A stretch of 43,515 nt of DNA from a virus. The translations under genes and the position numbers were made by a program. Of this stretch, positions 18,441 through 26,211 are shown one piece after another; within the stretch, counting starts at the first letter, position 1, and the number at the start of each line of letters is the position of its first letter. The notes beneath the pieces were generated by a model. It ran no database searches. It was not told where the DNA came from and saw only the letters and a list, made by a program, of their open reading frames with translations. The stretch lies in IMG/VR virus record IMGVR_UViG_3300034118_001088, positions 1-43,515 of that record; one strand, given 5' to 3'.

Positions 18441-19373
18441 TTACTCATCGTCCCACTGAGCCGCGAGCTTAGCCAGATTCGGCTTGCCTGCGGTTGCGGG
18501 TTCTTCCGACTTGCTCTTGCGCTTGGTCGGCGGGGCGTTCTCTTCTTCGGCTACTGCTGCTTGCAGCGACTCAGTTGCTTCCTTGAGCATTTCCATCGTC
18601 ACCGCCTTAGCCTTGGGCTTGGTGCCCTCCAGGGCCAGGGGAGCCGCGACCTTGTCCGTCTTTGCTACCGTCATGGTAACGGCGCGCTTGGCGTCTTCGG
18701 TCTGGCCCTGGCGCACGGAGCTTTCGTACTCCTCCTCGGTCAGCCAACGCATCGGCTTGAAGAAGAGCTTGGGCGCCTCGGCCTTGGTGTCGAACTGCAT
18801 GCGGGTGACCAGCGTCTCGGGGCTCACGCCTTGTGCGGCGAGGTAGCGAGCGTAGGCTTGCAGCGGGCGCTTGTCGCCTTCCTCCTTGCCGAAGATCGAC
18901 GTGGCGGGCAACTGCAACTGCATCACGTCGCCGTCAATATCATTAGCAAGAACAACAGCGAGGCGCTGACTAAACCGGCAGGCACGAGACTCACCCATAC
19001 CGGAGCCCTTGACGTTCTGGGGGCAGGTTGCGCAGCGATCCGACTGCTTGTTCGCAGACTCGGGGCTAGGTGTCTCGCCATCCGCAGACCAGCAGTCCGG
19101 GCCAGAGAGCGTCTCACCGTCGTACGCCTTGGCGTAGAAGGTACGACCAATCTTGGGGGCAGCGTTGACGACAACCACGTCCAGATAGCGTTCATCAATT
19201 GCAGCGACCTCCTTGCCACCTACGAGTAGACGGAAGACGCCGCCTTTGATCGACACCCGCTTGCCGCCGCCACCACCAACGCCACCTGCGAGGGACTTGG
19301 CGAGGTCGGACAGTTCGCCTTTCTTGGCGAAGGCGGGAACATTTGAACCAGAAAAAAGAGCGATGTTGCTCAT
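18441..19373 (-). CDS. Putative ssDNA-binding protein with four-cysteine motif
   Basis: 310 residues; ATG preceded by AAGGAGAAAGC. After a Gly-rich segment (about 30-37) comes a mixed beta-rich domain (about 38-240). It contains Cys94, Cys114, Cys117 and Cys132, spaced as a possible zinc site. The last 70 residues are low-complexity, Lys/Ala/Glu-rich, and end in the acidic AAQWDDE. A folded domain, a flexible linker and an acidic tip is the architecture of phage single-stranded DNA-binding proteins. The gene sits in the replication block beside the primase and helicases. The assignment is inferred from architecture and context. A different nucleic-acid-binding role is possible. Confidence 0.6.
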   Translation of the reverse strand: MSNIALFSGSNVPAFAKKGELSDLAKSLAGGVGGGGGKRVSIKGGVFRLLVGGKEVAAIDERYLDVVVVNAAPKIGRTFYAKAYDGETLSGPDCWSADGETPSPESANKQSDRCATCPQNVKGSGMGESRACRFSQRLAVVLANDIDGDVMQLQLPATSIFGKEEGDKRPLQAYARYLAAQGVSPETLVTRMQFDTKAEAPKLFFKPMRWLTEEEYESSVRQGQTEDAKRAVTMTVAKTDKVAAPLALEGTKPKAKAVTMEMLKEATESLQAAVAEEENAPPTKRKSKSEEPATAGKPNLAKLAAQWDDE

Positions 19374-19385
19374 AGTGCTTTCTCC

Positions 19386-19775
19386 TTAACGAGGCTTGGT
19401 AACAGCGATATCGAACTCAGCAAGGCTGCTGAGTCCAGGGGGATGCAGACTGGGGTTCTCGTCCAAGAACGTCTGCATGTTGAGTTGCGCGATGCGCTTT
19501 TCCAAAAGATCGACGGCATCATGCTCGACGATGAACTTTTTGAAGCTGTCCCAGTCCTGCGTGTAGTACCGGGACTTCTCCTTGAGCGTGATCGTGCCGA
19601 AGTCGGTGCGAACAGACTTGGTACCGAGCGCCTGCATCTGATCCTTCATGGCGTTCTTCACCTGTTGCTGCTGCTCCTTGATGTTCTCGATCTGCTTGTC
19701 GAGGTCTTGCATGGCTGCGCGCATCTTGGTGTACATGCGCACGAGCTTGTCCATCGGGATGGTTTCTTCAGTCAT
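19386..19775 (-). CDS. Small coiled-coil protein of unknown function
   Basis: 129 residues. The start MTEETIP at 19775 is set by AAGGAGAAAGCA just before it; the frame extends further upstream without such a site. Residues about 10-45 form a coiled coil (YTKMRAAMQDLDKQIENI). The rest is a compact domain containing TDFGTITLKEKSRYY and ending PPGLSSLAEFDIAV. It lies 12 nt upstream of the ssDNA-binding candidate. Phages often carry small coiled-coil DNA-end-binding or nuclease-inhibiting proteins in this region, but no family could be established here. Confidence 0.75.
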   Translation of the reverse strand: MTEETIPMDKLVRMYTKMRAAMQDLDKQIENIKEQQQQVKNAMKDQMQALGTKSVRTDFGTITLKEKSRYYTQDWDSFKKFIVEHDAVDLLEKRIAQLNMQTFLDENPSLHPPGLSSLAEFDIAVTKPR

Positions 19776-19824
19776 TGCTTTCTCCTTATCTTTGTGTCTA
19801 AGAGTATACAGTGTCCAGAGTCGA

Positions 19825-21393
19825 TTACAACCCCCTTTCTTGAATTTCGCTGTTGAACAGGTCAACGAGCAGTGCGTTGTCGTCCACCTTGGCGGTGAGC
19901 GCCTTGAACATCTTCTTCTCCACGGGCGAGCCCTCGATGTGGATGACGGTCACCTTGTCGGCGTTCTGTCCCTTGCGGTCAGCCCGTGCGATGCACTGGG
20001 TGTACTGCTCCACGCTCATGAGCGGGCCATAAAAAATCACCGTGTCGGCAGCGGTCAGCGTGATGCCGTGCGCTGTAGCCGCAGGCTGCATCACCAGCAC
20101 CCTCGGGTTGGGCTGCGTCTGGAAACGCTTGATGATGTCGCCACGCTTGGTGGCCGTCACGCCACCGTGAATCTGTTCGTTGGCGATGCCGTTCTTGTTG
20201 AGGTACTCGCTGATGGCGTCGATGGCGGAGCGGAACAGAGCGAAGATGATCACCTTCCTGTCAGTCTGTTCGAGTGCTTCCATCAGCACGTTCAGGCGCG
20301 GGGTAGCGTCGAACTCAACCACCTCCTTGTTGTCGGTGTAGGCCACGCCTGCTGAGATTTGCAGGAGTTTGTTGAGCGCAGCGGCAGCGTTGACTGCCGT
20401 GATCGTCTCGCCTGCAGCCATCACCAGCATCTGGGTCTTTAGCAGGTTGTAGTACTTGGCCTGCTGCGGCGTGAGCGGCACCTCGCGGGTCATCGTCACC
20501 ACGGGCGGCAGGTCTAGGCACTGCGCCTTGCTGTAGCGGATGGCAGGCTGCAGCGCCTCGTACACCTTGTCGGCAGCGTCGAGCTTAGGCGCCCACTTGA
20601 ACATCGTGATCTTGTTCATCACGGCATCGCGCCATGCGGTGTAGAACTTGGGCACCCCGTTGGGGTTGACCAGCTTGGCCAGACCGTAGGCGTCCACCGG
20701 TGACTGCGACGCAGGCGTGCCGGTCATCATCCACAGGTAGGTGTCGGGCTTGATGATGGAGTTCAGCGCCTTCCACCGCTTGGTCTGCGGGTTCTTGTAG
20801 GCGTTGGCCTCATCAACAATAACTAAATCAAAACGCCCGTCAGCGCGAACTTCGTTCGCAATCAGGCTCAGACCCTCGTAGTTGATGATGACGAACTCGT
20901 AGTTCTCTTGGATCAGTTCGATCCGCCGTGCGGCCTGGGCATGGTGCGCCACCACCGCGCTGCGATGGATGACGCTGTTACCCAAGTCCTGCATCCAGGC
21001 GCTGTGCATGATCGACAGCGGACACAAAATCAAAACCCTCCTAACGTCGCCACGCTTCATCAGGTAGTCAGCCGCCCACAGGGCAGACAGCGTCTTGCCC
21101 GTACCGGGATCGTTGAACACGAACGCACGGCGGTGCAGCGTGAGGAAGGAGGCAGTCTCCTTCTGGTGGGACATCGGCGTGTAGCGCCCGGGCCACTCGT
21201 AGCGCCCGTAGATGGGAGACGGTACGTTCTTCACCCCCAGGTTGCGCAGCACACGCGCTTCGTCCAGGCCCCAGTAAACGGCTACGTCGTAGCCGCCACC
21301 TTCACGGGGCAGTGCCTTGCTCTTGGGGATGAGGGAATACTTATCCGGGTTGCGCGTCTTGAAGACGAGCAACCGGTTCTCAACGACTTCCAT
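19825..21393 (-). CDS. SNF2/DEAD-like superfamily 2 helicase
   Basis: 522 residues; ATG preceded by AGGAGAAAGC. Motif I is NDPGTGKT (GTGKT at 97-101), motif II is VDEANAYKN (DEAN at 195-198), and motif III is MMTGTPASQ. The C-terminal RecA fold contains VIIFALFRSAIDA, QIHGGVTATKRGDI, QPAATAHGITLTAAD and CIARADRKGQ (motif VI), all typical of SNF2-family translocases. It would move along double-stranded DNA or remodel protein-DNA complexes. The length fits phage SNF2-like helicases lacking accessory domains. It is encoded among nucleases and replication genes, so a role in recombination, replication restart or evading host defences is plausible. Confidence 0.9.
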   Translation of the reverse strand: MEVVENRLLVFKTRNPDKYSLIPKSKALPREGGGYDVAVYWGLDEARVLRNLGVKNVPSPIYGRYEWPGRYTPMSHQKETASFLTLHRRAFVFNDPGTGKTLSALWAADYLMKRGDVRRVLILCPLSIMHSAWMQDLGNSVIHRSAVVAHHAQAARRIELIQENYEFVIINYEGLSLIANEVRADGRFDLVIVDEANAYKNPQTKRWKALNSIIKPDTYLWMMTGTPASQSPVDAYGLAKLVNPNGVPKFYTAWRDAVMNKITMFKWAPKLDAADKVYEALQPAIRYSKAQCLDLPPVVTMTREVPLTPQQAKYYNLLKTQMLVMAAGETITAVNAAAALNKLLQISAGVAYTDNKEVVEFDATPRLNVLMEALEQTDRKVIIFALFRSAIDAISEYLNKNGIANEQIHGGVTATKRGDIIKRFQTQPNPRVLVMQPAATAHGITLTAADTVIFYGPLMSVEQYTQCIARADRKGQNADKVTVIHIEGSPVEKKMFKALTAKVDDNALLVDLFNSEIQERGL

Positions 21394-21407
21394 GCTTTCT
21401 CCTGTTG

Positions 21408-21638
21408 TTACTTGTCCCCGCGATTGGCCTTGACGCTGCGCATGCGCAGGTTGGTCTTCGCGGAGGTGCCGCCCTTGCTGAGCGGTCTGATGTGATCTAC
21501 GTCCTTGCCGTCACCCTTCTTGGCTGCACCTGTCTTCTCCATCACGCGCCGCGCCTTGACGCGCTCGGCTCGGTTGGCGATCTGTTCGGGCTTGCCGTGG
21601 TACTCGGCGTATTCCTTCTTGTAGTCACGCGTGGCCAT
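21408..21638 (-). CDS. Small HNH-type nuclease-like protein
   Basis: 76 residues; ATG preceded by AGGAGCCAAGC. The protein is basic and ends with a short HNH-like core: DVDHIRPLSKGG, then NLRMRSVKANR. In this fold the Asp-His pair and the later Asn residues form the metal site. It is shorter than typical free-standing homing endonucleases and has no zinc-ribbon cysteines. It lies between the SNF2 helicase and the Cas4-like nuclease on the same transcript. Confidence 0.75.
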   Translation of the reverse strand: MATRDYKKEYAEYHGKPEQIANRAERVKARRVMEKTGAAKKGDGKDVDHIRPLSKGGTSAKTNLRMRSVKANRGDK

Positions 21639-21647
21639 GCTTGGCTC

Positions 21648-22319
21648 CTAGTGCTTGGGGTTGAACGTGCAGGTGGCCACAGGGCACCATCCGCACAGAG
21701 GGGACTGTGATGGGTTCCACACCTCGGTGGTGTGCGCTGCTTCGAGCTTGGCCACACGCTCACGGTAGCGCCACCATGCTTCCTCGGCCTCACCGCGCAG
21801 CATGGCGTGGGTGGTCATCGACTCCTTGACGAGGAAGAACAGCGCCGACTTCACTTGCCTGATGTGGGGGAAGTGCGTGAACACCATGAGAGACATGAGG
21901 ATCAGTTGATCTCGGTCGGGGTACTTGTTGTTACCTGTTTTCCAGTCAACCACCTTGGCCGACAGGTTGTCGTCGTCAATGATCAGCAGGTCGGCAATGC
22001 CGCGCACCCAACGGTTGGGATCGTTGAAGCCGCAAGGCTGCAGGTCACGCGTCACACCCATCTCGTGCTCGAACAGCTTGCGCCCAGGCTTACTGAGCAC
22101 CGCGTCCACCACCGGCTTGAACTGCGCGTACTTCTCGGGGATGGGTGTGCCGTCCTTGCCGTAGTCCTCGATGGCCTTGTGCACGTCCTTCCCGTAGATG
22201 GTGTGCGTCGTCTCTTGGAACGGGTAGTTCTTTAGAACCTTGACCTCGTGGTAGCGCCGAGCGCAGCCCTCGAAGTCCTTCAGGCCGCTGTGGCTCCACG
22301 TGATGTTTGTTTCGCTCAT
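21648..22319 (-). CDS. Cas4/RecB-like PD-(D/E)XK nuclease with Fe-S-type cysteines
   Basis: 223 residues. PD-(D/E)XK motifs are visible: GKDVH (His47), GIADLLII (Asp110), VVDWKTG (Asp125, Lys127) and a later Gln138. One cysteine near the N-terminus (FEGCARRY, Cys19) and three near the C-terminus (CGWCPVATC: Cys209, Cys212, Cys217) match the 1+3 pattern that binds a 4Fe-4S cluster in Cas4, AddB and Dna2. The enzyme is expected to be an exonuclease on DNA ends, used in recombination or degradation of host DNA. It shares a 4-nt ATGA overlap with the upstream metallopeptidase-like gene. Nuclease family is secure; the Fe-S cluster is inferred. Confidence 0.88.
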   Translation of the reverse strand: MSETNITWSHSGLKDFEGCARRYHEVKVLKNYPFQETTHTIYGKDVHKAIEDYGKDGTPIPEKYAQFKPVVDAVLSKPGRKLFEHEMGVTRDLQPCGFNDPNRWVRGIADLLIIDDDNLSAKVVDWKTGNNKYPDRDQLILMSLMVFTHFPHIRQVKSALFFLVKESMTTHAMLRGEAEEAWWRYRERVAKLEAAHTTEVWNPSQSPLCGWCPVATCTFNPKH

Positions 22320-22621
22320 TTGAACTTCGCTGACTTGATGGCCTTGGCAAGGCGCCCTGAGAACTCGGTGACGAAGTGCTCGTCGTTGTACAGGCGGTGA
22401 CCCATGTCGTAGAGGATGGCGTGTGTGACCTCGTGCCAGAAGGTGTCGTCGATCTCAGCGTCCGTGAACTTGCGCCCTGTGAGGTTGCTGCTGGCGCCGA
22501 TCTCGATGCGACCCAGGTCGTAGTAGGTGCGGCCCATCGTCGCCTTGCGGCGCATGGACTCGACCACGTCAACGGAATACATCTGCTTACCTACGCGGAT
22601 GCGGACGGGGATGTTGGGCAT
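22316..22621 (-). CDS. Small HEXXH zinc-metallopeptidase-like protein
   Basis: 101 residues; ATG preceded by AAGGAGAAAGC. FWHEVTHAIL carries His63, Glu64 and His67, and the downstream NDEHFVTEFSGRL supplies acidic residues that could be the third metal ligand, as in SprT- or ImmA-like minimal proteases. It is shorter than most active metallopeptidases. SprT/Spartan relatives cut proteins crosslinked to DNA and ImmA relatives cleave repressors; either would make sense in this replication block, but the substrate is unknown. It is translationally coupled to the Cas4-like gene. Confidence 0.75.
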   Translation of the reverse strand: MPNIPVRIRVGKQMYSVDVVESMRRKATMGRTYYDLGRIEIGASSNLTGRKFTDAEIDDTFWHEVTHAILYDMGHRLYNDEHFVTEFSGRLAKAIKSAKFK

Positions 22622-22635
22622 GCTTTCTCCTTTGT

Positions 22636-24609
22636 TTAGTCTTTGGTCATTCCATACCGCTTGTGAACACCGACTCCCGCATCAAGCGGGATGCCCGGTA
22701 AATATGGCGGCTCCATAGTCATCTGCGCCAAGACCCAAGTCTTAGCGTAATCTTCGTCTCCTTCCGGTATCACGGCGATCAATTCGTCATGCACCGTGCC
22801 TACCAAAGGGTACTTCTTCGCAACCCTTAGCATCCCGTCTGTCATGACGCAGCGCGCCGTGCCTTGAACAATGTTGTTGGTGATCTTCCCGGCGTACAGC
22901 TTGATGCGCTTCTTGCCGTCAGCGTACGACCACTGGGATCGACCACCCTCGTCCTTGTCCTGGCGGAGATCAGGATACCGCATCGCCATGCCACTTGGCA
23001 AGACGATTTGTTCCTTGCGGAACGTGATGCACTTGTGCTTGTATTCCTTGCCCCGGTACAGGCTGTACTCGATCAGTTCCTGGCACAGGTTCCAGAACGC
23101 CACCACGGGCTGCGAGGCGGCGCGGTACTTGTCGATAATGGCCTTGGCTGCTAGGCAGTGGATGGCCAACTCCAGGGTCGAGCAGGTGTGCGGGATGGCC
23201 TCCAGCTTCTTGAGATTCTCGTCCCACTCTAGGAAGCGCCTGACGTCCTCGCCCGTGACGCCCAGAACCTTGGCGTCCTCCTTGGTGTAGCGCAGCGGCT
23301 TGGCGCCCAGGAACCCCACCAGAAGCTGCGCGGCGAACGACGCCCAACCCAACTGGTAGCCTGCCCCGATCAGCGCGCTCTTGGCTGCTTGCCGCTCCAC
23401 GGGGTGCGTGTCCTTGGTCAGGCCCGGGATGCCGAACATCTGTGCGCCGAACTGGGCGTAGGCATCACTCCCTGATCTAAAAATATCCAGCAGCGCCGTG
23501 TTGTCCGACAGCACGCCGAGCACACGCGGTTCGATTTGAGAGAGGTCACCGGCCACCAGCAGGTGGCCCTCGGGCGCCATGATGGCGTTGCGCAGGAAGC
23601 TGCCACGCTTGAGGTTCTGCATGTTGATGGCCGACCCCTTGCTCGCCGTCCACCGCCCGGTGCCTGCACCGAAGTAACTCAGCGGAACCGGCAACCGGCC
23701 ACGGTGCGCGATGTCGAGGAAGCGTTGTGCACGCGTGCGCTCACTGGTGGACTTGACCTTCAGCCGTGCTTGGCACAGCAGCATCACGTCTTCGTTGTCG
23801 CTGTTGAGCAGCGCCTGAAAGAGGGCATCATTCTTCGCAAGCGCGTACGTTTCAAGCCCCGTGGTCTTGCTGGTTTTGATCGGCGGAGGAACTCCGATTT
23901 GTTCGAGGAGCGCAGCAAACTTATCATTTGACGCAAGCGCAGCCTCATCCACGCCGAGCCTCTGTAGCAGTCCTTCACGGGCTTCCCTTTCTTCTACGAT
24001 GGCCGCTTGCAGCATCCCCCGGTCGAGTTCCAGCAGCGGCCTCGTGTACATCTTCAGGGTGAGGTCGATGAGCCTAAGCTCTTTGGCAGGGAATCCAACC
24101 ACCAGTCTTGCAAAGATGGACTCACACAGAAAGACGTCGTGCGCGCAGTATTCGGCCAACTCGTGCTCGATCTCGTCTGTAAGCTCTTCCAGTCCATCGG
24201 TCGAATGTACGGCTCGCCCTTTGGGGGGAAGGCCAAAATCGCTTGCCAGTTGTGCGAGGGAATTGCCAACCTCCACGCCGCGTAAAGCTCGCGCCATCGA
24301 CAGCGTGTCGAAGATGAAGGCTGGCTGCACCCCGTAGCACCAAGAGAGGATGGATACATCGAACTGGGCGTTATGTGCAAGCACGGCTGTTCGTCCCCAG
24401 TCGATTCCAGAAACGTACTCAGGTAGGTCTGATCCTCCAATCCACTTAGTCGGTTCGTCGCTTCCGTGTATATGGACACAAGCACCGAAGGCCTTGAAAC
24501 GTGCATCGCGTATGTACTCCTCCGTTGTCATCTTCGAGAGGGTGTACTCCTTGCTGCTCCAACGCGTCTCGAAGTCAATTGCAATGATCTGATCAAAAGG
24601 TAGGCTCAT
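22636..24609 (-). CDS. DNA polymerase, family A, with 3'-5' exonuclease domain
   Basis: 657 residues from the ATG at 24609, which AAGGAGAAGC precedes; the frame continues upstream but without coding character. Exonuclease motifs: IDFETR (Asp12, Glu14), HNAQFDVSIL and YCAHDVFLC. Polymerase motifs: A, GDLSQIEPRVLGVL (Asp355); B, K-rich segment with GAGYQLGWASF; C, GTVHDELIAV (His607-Asp608-Glu609). The 5'-3' nuclease domain of bacterial Pol I is absent, as usual for phage replicative polymerases of the T7 type. It would copy the phage genome with the primase-helicase and ssDNA-binding candidate encoded downstream. Confidence 0.95.
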   Translation of the reverse strand: MSLPFDQIIAIDFETRWSSKEYTLSKMTTEEYIRDARFKAFGACVHIHGSDEPTKWIGGSDLPEYVSGIDWGRTAVLAHNAQFDVSILSWCYGVQPAFIFDTLSMARALRGVEVGNSLAQLASDFGLPPKGRAVHSTDGLEELTDEIEHELAEYCAHDVFLCESIFARLVVGFPAKELRLIDLTLKMYTRPLLELDRGMLQAAIVEEREAREGLLQRLGVDEAALASNDKFAALLEQIGVPPPIKTSKTTGLETYALAKNDALFQALLNSDNEDVMLLCQARLKVKSTSERTRAQRFLDIAHRGRLPVPLSYFGAGTGRWTASKGSAINMQNLKRGSFLRNAIMAPEGHLLVAGDLSQIEPRVLGVLSDNTALLDIFRSGSDAYAQFGAQMFGIPGLTKDTHPVERQAAKSALIGAGYQLGWASFAAQLLVGFLGAKPLRYTKEDAKVLGVTGEDVRRFLEWDENLKKLEAIPHTCSTLELAIHCLAAKAIIDKYRAASQPVVAFWNLCQELIEYSLYRGKEYKHKCITFRKEQIVLPSGMAMRYPDLRQDKDEGGRSQWSYADGKKRIKLYAGKITNNIVQGTARCVMTDGMLRVAKKYPLVGTVHDELIAVIPEGDEDYAKTWVLAQMTMEPPYLPGIPLDAGVGVHKRYGMTKD

Positions 24610-24617
24610 GCTTCTCC

Positions 24618-24890
24618 TTAGTGTTTTGTTTCTGTCTCTGTCGTGATCGCGTCCTCGATAAAGACGTTGAGTGCCGTGTTGACTATGCGCACCGACTCGT
24701 CGTACGTGGCGTTCAGCCCCATCGTCGTCATGCACTCACCCTTCTCAAGCAGTATGAGCACGCCCTGCGTGTTGTCTTCCGAGAAGGCGCGGAACAGCGT
24801 CTTGATGGCGTGGATCAGCGCCTCCTTCTTCTCCGGCTCCATGTTGGCGACCTCCGCCTCCATGTAACGCCCGTAATCTTCATTGTTCAT
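24618..24890 (-). CDS. Small acidic protein of unknown function
   Basis: 90 residues from MNNEDYG at 24890, which has AGGAG 8 nt upstream; an ATG 18 nt further up lacks a site. The protein is helical and acidic (EPEKKEALIHAIKTLF) with a central ILLEKGECMTTMGLNATY. No motif is recognised. It overlaps the VRR-NUC gene by 11 nt and precedes the polymerase by 8 nt, so all three are coupled in expression. Confidence 0.7.
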   Translation of the reverse strand: MNNEDYGRYMEAEVANMEPEKKEALIHAIKTLFRAFSEDNTQGVLILLEKGECMTTMGLNATYDESVRIVNTALNVFIEDAITTETETKH

Positions 24891-25188
24891 GTAGTTGACT
24901 CCTAGCATCTAACCACCCCTGTAGTTCGTTGATGTTGTCCTCGTTGATCACGAGGGTCGTGCCGCCTGCAGTGCGTATCTTGAGCATCTCGGCTTCCTGC
25001 AGAGCGGTGGGTTTGTTCTTGCCTGCCTTGCACTCGATGGCCAGGAAGTGGCCATCGCAGCAGGCGATGATGTCGGGGATGCCCACCCTACCGTAGCCCG
25101 AGGCCACGGGGAAGAAGTAGTAAACCTTATGGGCATTGAGCAGTGTCACGCACTGCTTCTTGACCTTGACTTCAGGCGTCGCTGCCAT
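24880..25188 (-). CDS. VRR-NUC domain nuclease
   Basis: 102 residues, essentially one VRR-NUC domain. GYGRVGIPDIIACCDGHF contains the metal-binding Asp39, followed by AIECKAGKNKPTALQ with Glu52, Lys54 and Gln64. Stand-alone VRR-NUC proteins of phages act on branched DNA such as Holliday junctions, and may resolve replication intermediates before packaging. The length fits the phage members. It overlaps the upstream 161-residue gene by 17 nt and lies directly before the polymerase genes. Confidence 0.88.
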   Translation of the reverse strand: MAATPEVKVKKQCVTLLNAHKVYYFFPVASGYGRVGIPDIIACCDGHFLAIECKAGKNKPTALQEAEMLKIRTAGGTTLVINEDNINELQGWLDARSQLHEQ

Positions 25189-25657
25189 GAGGAATCCCCA
25201 TCACTTCTCGGTAATCGAAGTTGTCGAGGAAGCAGTCGCTGAGCGCCACGGTCTCATCACCGTAGAACGCAACCTCGTCGTTGTAGGTGTAGACGTACTT
25301 GGGCACGCGGATGGCGCTGCTGATGAAGTCCTTGCCCTTGTCTGTCACGCGCCAGATGCCAGAGCATCGCTTCTTCGGATCGTCGTTGGGCTTGCGCTGG
25401 ATCAGCCCCCACCACTTGAGGGTGGACAACTGGTTGGTGCGCAGCACATCCTTGGGGCCGGTGGCGGGCACGTCTACCCACCCGTCCTCGTCACCCTGCT
25501 GCATGTTGAGCCAGATCAGGGAGCGCGCCATCGTGCGGTTGATGCCCCGCTTGTAGATGCTGCCCCATCGGGTGCACACAGGGCAGTATCCGCCTCCGTG
25601 GCGTATCGTCTCGCCCCAGTGATGGCGAAGTTTTTCAAGTGTTGTGTGTAGTTCCAT
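25172..25657 (-). CDS. Conserved-looking phage protein with CPVC motif and winged-helix-like region
   Basis: 161 residues; ATG preceded by AGGAGAAAGCA. A CPVC pair (Cys25, Cys28) lies in GGGYCPVCTRWGSIYKR. The middle part (RTNQLSTLKWWGLI, then SGIWRVTDKGKDFI) looks like a winged helix, in which the second part would be the wing. Only two cysteines are visible, so a zinc site would need other ligands. No named family is recognised. Being first in the polymerase cluster suggests a DNA-related role. Confidence 0.75.
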   Translation of the reverse strand: MELHTTLEKLRHHWGETIRHGGGYCPVCTRWGSIYKRGINRTMARSLIWLNMQQGDEDGWVDVPATGPKDVLRTNQLSTLKWWGLIQRKPNDDPKKRCSGIWRVTDKGKDFISSAIRVPKYVYTYNDEVAFYGDETVALSDCFLDNFDYREVMGIPHGSDA

Positions 25658-25689
25658 TGCTTTCTCCTGTAGTTTTGGGTGGTGAAGGT

Positions 25690-25719
25690 GAGGGGGTGAC
25701 GCAGATTCCTAGCCCCCTC
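25690..25719. terminator. G/C hairpin in the gap before the polymerase cluster
   Basis: GAGGGGG (25690-25696) pairs with CCCCCTC (25713-25719) around a 16-nt loop. It lies in the 174-nt gap between the DUF3310 gene and the 161-residue gene. No T-tract follows on the minus strand. The rest of this gap shows no convincing gene, so it may hold a promoter for the polymerase cluster, but no clear -35/-10 pair was seen. Confidence 0.35.
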
Positions 25720-25831
25720 GGTCTAGGTAAACGGATGCTTGCGCAGCAAGTACTTTCAGGCGGCACTGTGCAAGCGGTAAAAGTGGGTCGCATCTGCAAG
25801 GCTTGCCACCGTTACCAAACCAACGCGCCGC

Positions 25832-26128
25832 CTATGATTTCTTTGCCTGCTCTACCTCAAGCAGCTTGTCGATGTAGTGACGCGCCTTCTTGAGGTCTTC
25901 TATTCCGTTCTTGTGTCGCCACCGGCTGAGGTACTTGACGGCGTTGCCGTCCAGGTAGCCAAGATTCCAGTCAATGATGGCGTCCCAGGGTTCGATTTGG
26001 AACTGCTTGTAGTGGTTGCCCGCGACTTGCGTATCGTTTGCTCGTGACGGTGCGGGTTGTTGTGCATGTCCAGCCGCAGGTCCTGCGGTGTCCCCACTGT
26101 CGTGAACCTTTGTTTGCACTGTGAGCAT
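25832..26128 (-). CDS. DUF3310 family protein
   Basis: 98 residues. The C-terminal 65 residues are a typical DUF3310 domain: NDTQVAGNHYKQFQIEPWD, then NLGYLDGNAVKYLSRW and EDLKKARHYIDKLLE. The family is widespread in phages and sometimes labelled nucleotide kinase-like, but its biochemical role is unproven. AAGGAG lies 6 nt before the ATG. That ribosome site is formed by codons of the zinc-ribbon gene, which covers the first 229 nt of this gene in another frame. The first 30 residues are Pro/Ala-rich and likely disordered. Confidence 0.85.
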   Translation of the reverse strand: MLTVQTKVHDSGDTAGPAAGHAQQPAPSRANDTQVAGNHYKQFQIEPWDAIIDWNLGYLDGNAVKYLSRWRHKNGIEDLKKARHYIDKLLEVEQAKKS

Positions 26129-26211
26129 TCATATCTCCTTCGCTTCAGTCCACCAGTTGTGGCTCTAACTTCAAGGGCGTGGGCTCTCGCTCCACACTCG
26201 GGGCACTGCAT
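25900..26211 (-). CDS. Zinc-ribbon protein overlapping DUF3310 gene
   Basis: 103 residues. The first 40 form a zinc ribbon: MQCPECG (Cys3, Cys6) and RYECSQCKQRFTT, like NrdR or phage Ogr/Delta-type fingers. The remainder (rich in Thr, Ser and Asn) lies entirely over the DUF3310 gene in another frame and has no recognisable fold, so it may be just a read-through tail. GGAG lies 11 nt before the ATG. The first 67 nt overlap the end of the HTH gene. The finger predicts nucleic-acid binding, perhaps late transcription activation. The domain is convincing; the full length is less certain. Confidence 0.65.
   Translation of the reverse strand: MQCPECGARAHALEVRATTGGLKRRRYECSQCKQRFTTVGTPQDLRLDMHNNPHRHEQTIRKSRATTTSSSKSNPGTPSLTGILATWTATPSSTSAGGDTRTE

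Noticed and set aside
25639-25893. Plus-strand frame in the gap near 25.7 kb with a CKAC pair
   Set aside because: It is on the opposite strand to all neighbours, has no ribosome site, and runs into the DUF3310 gene; likely chance.
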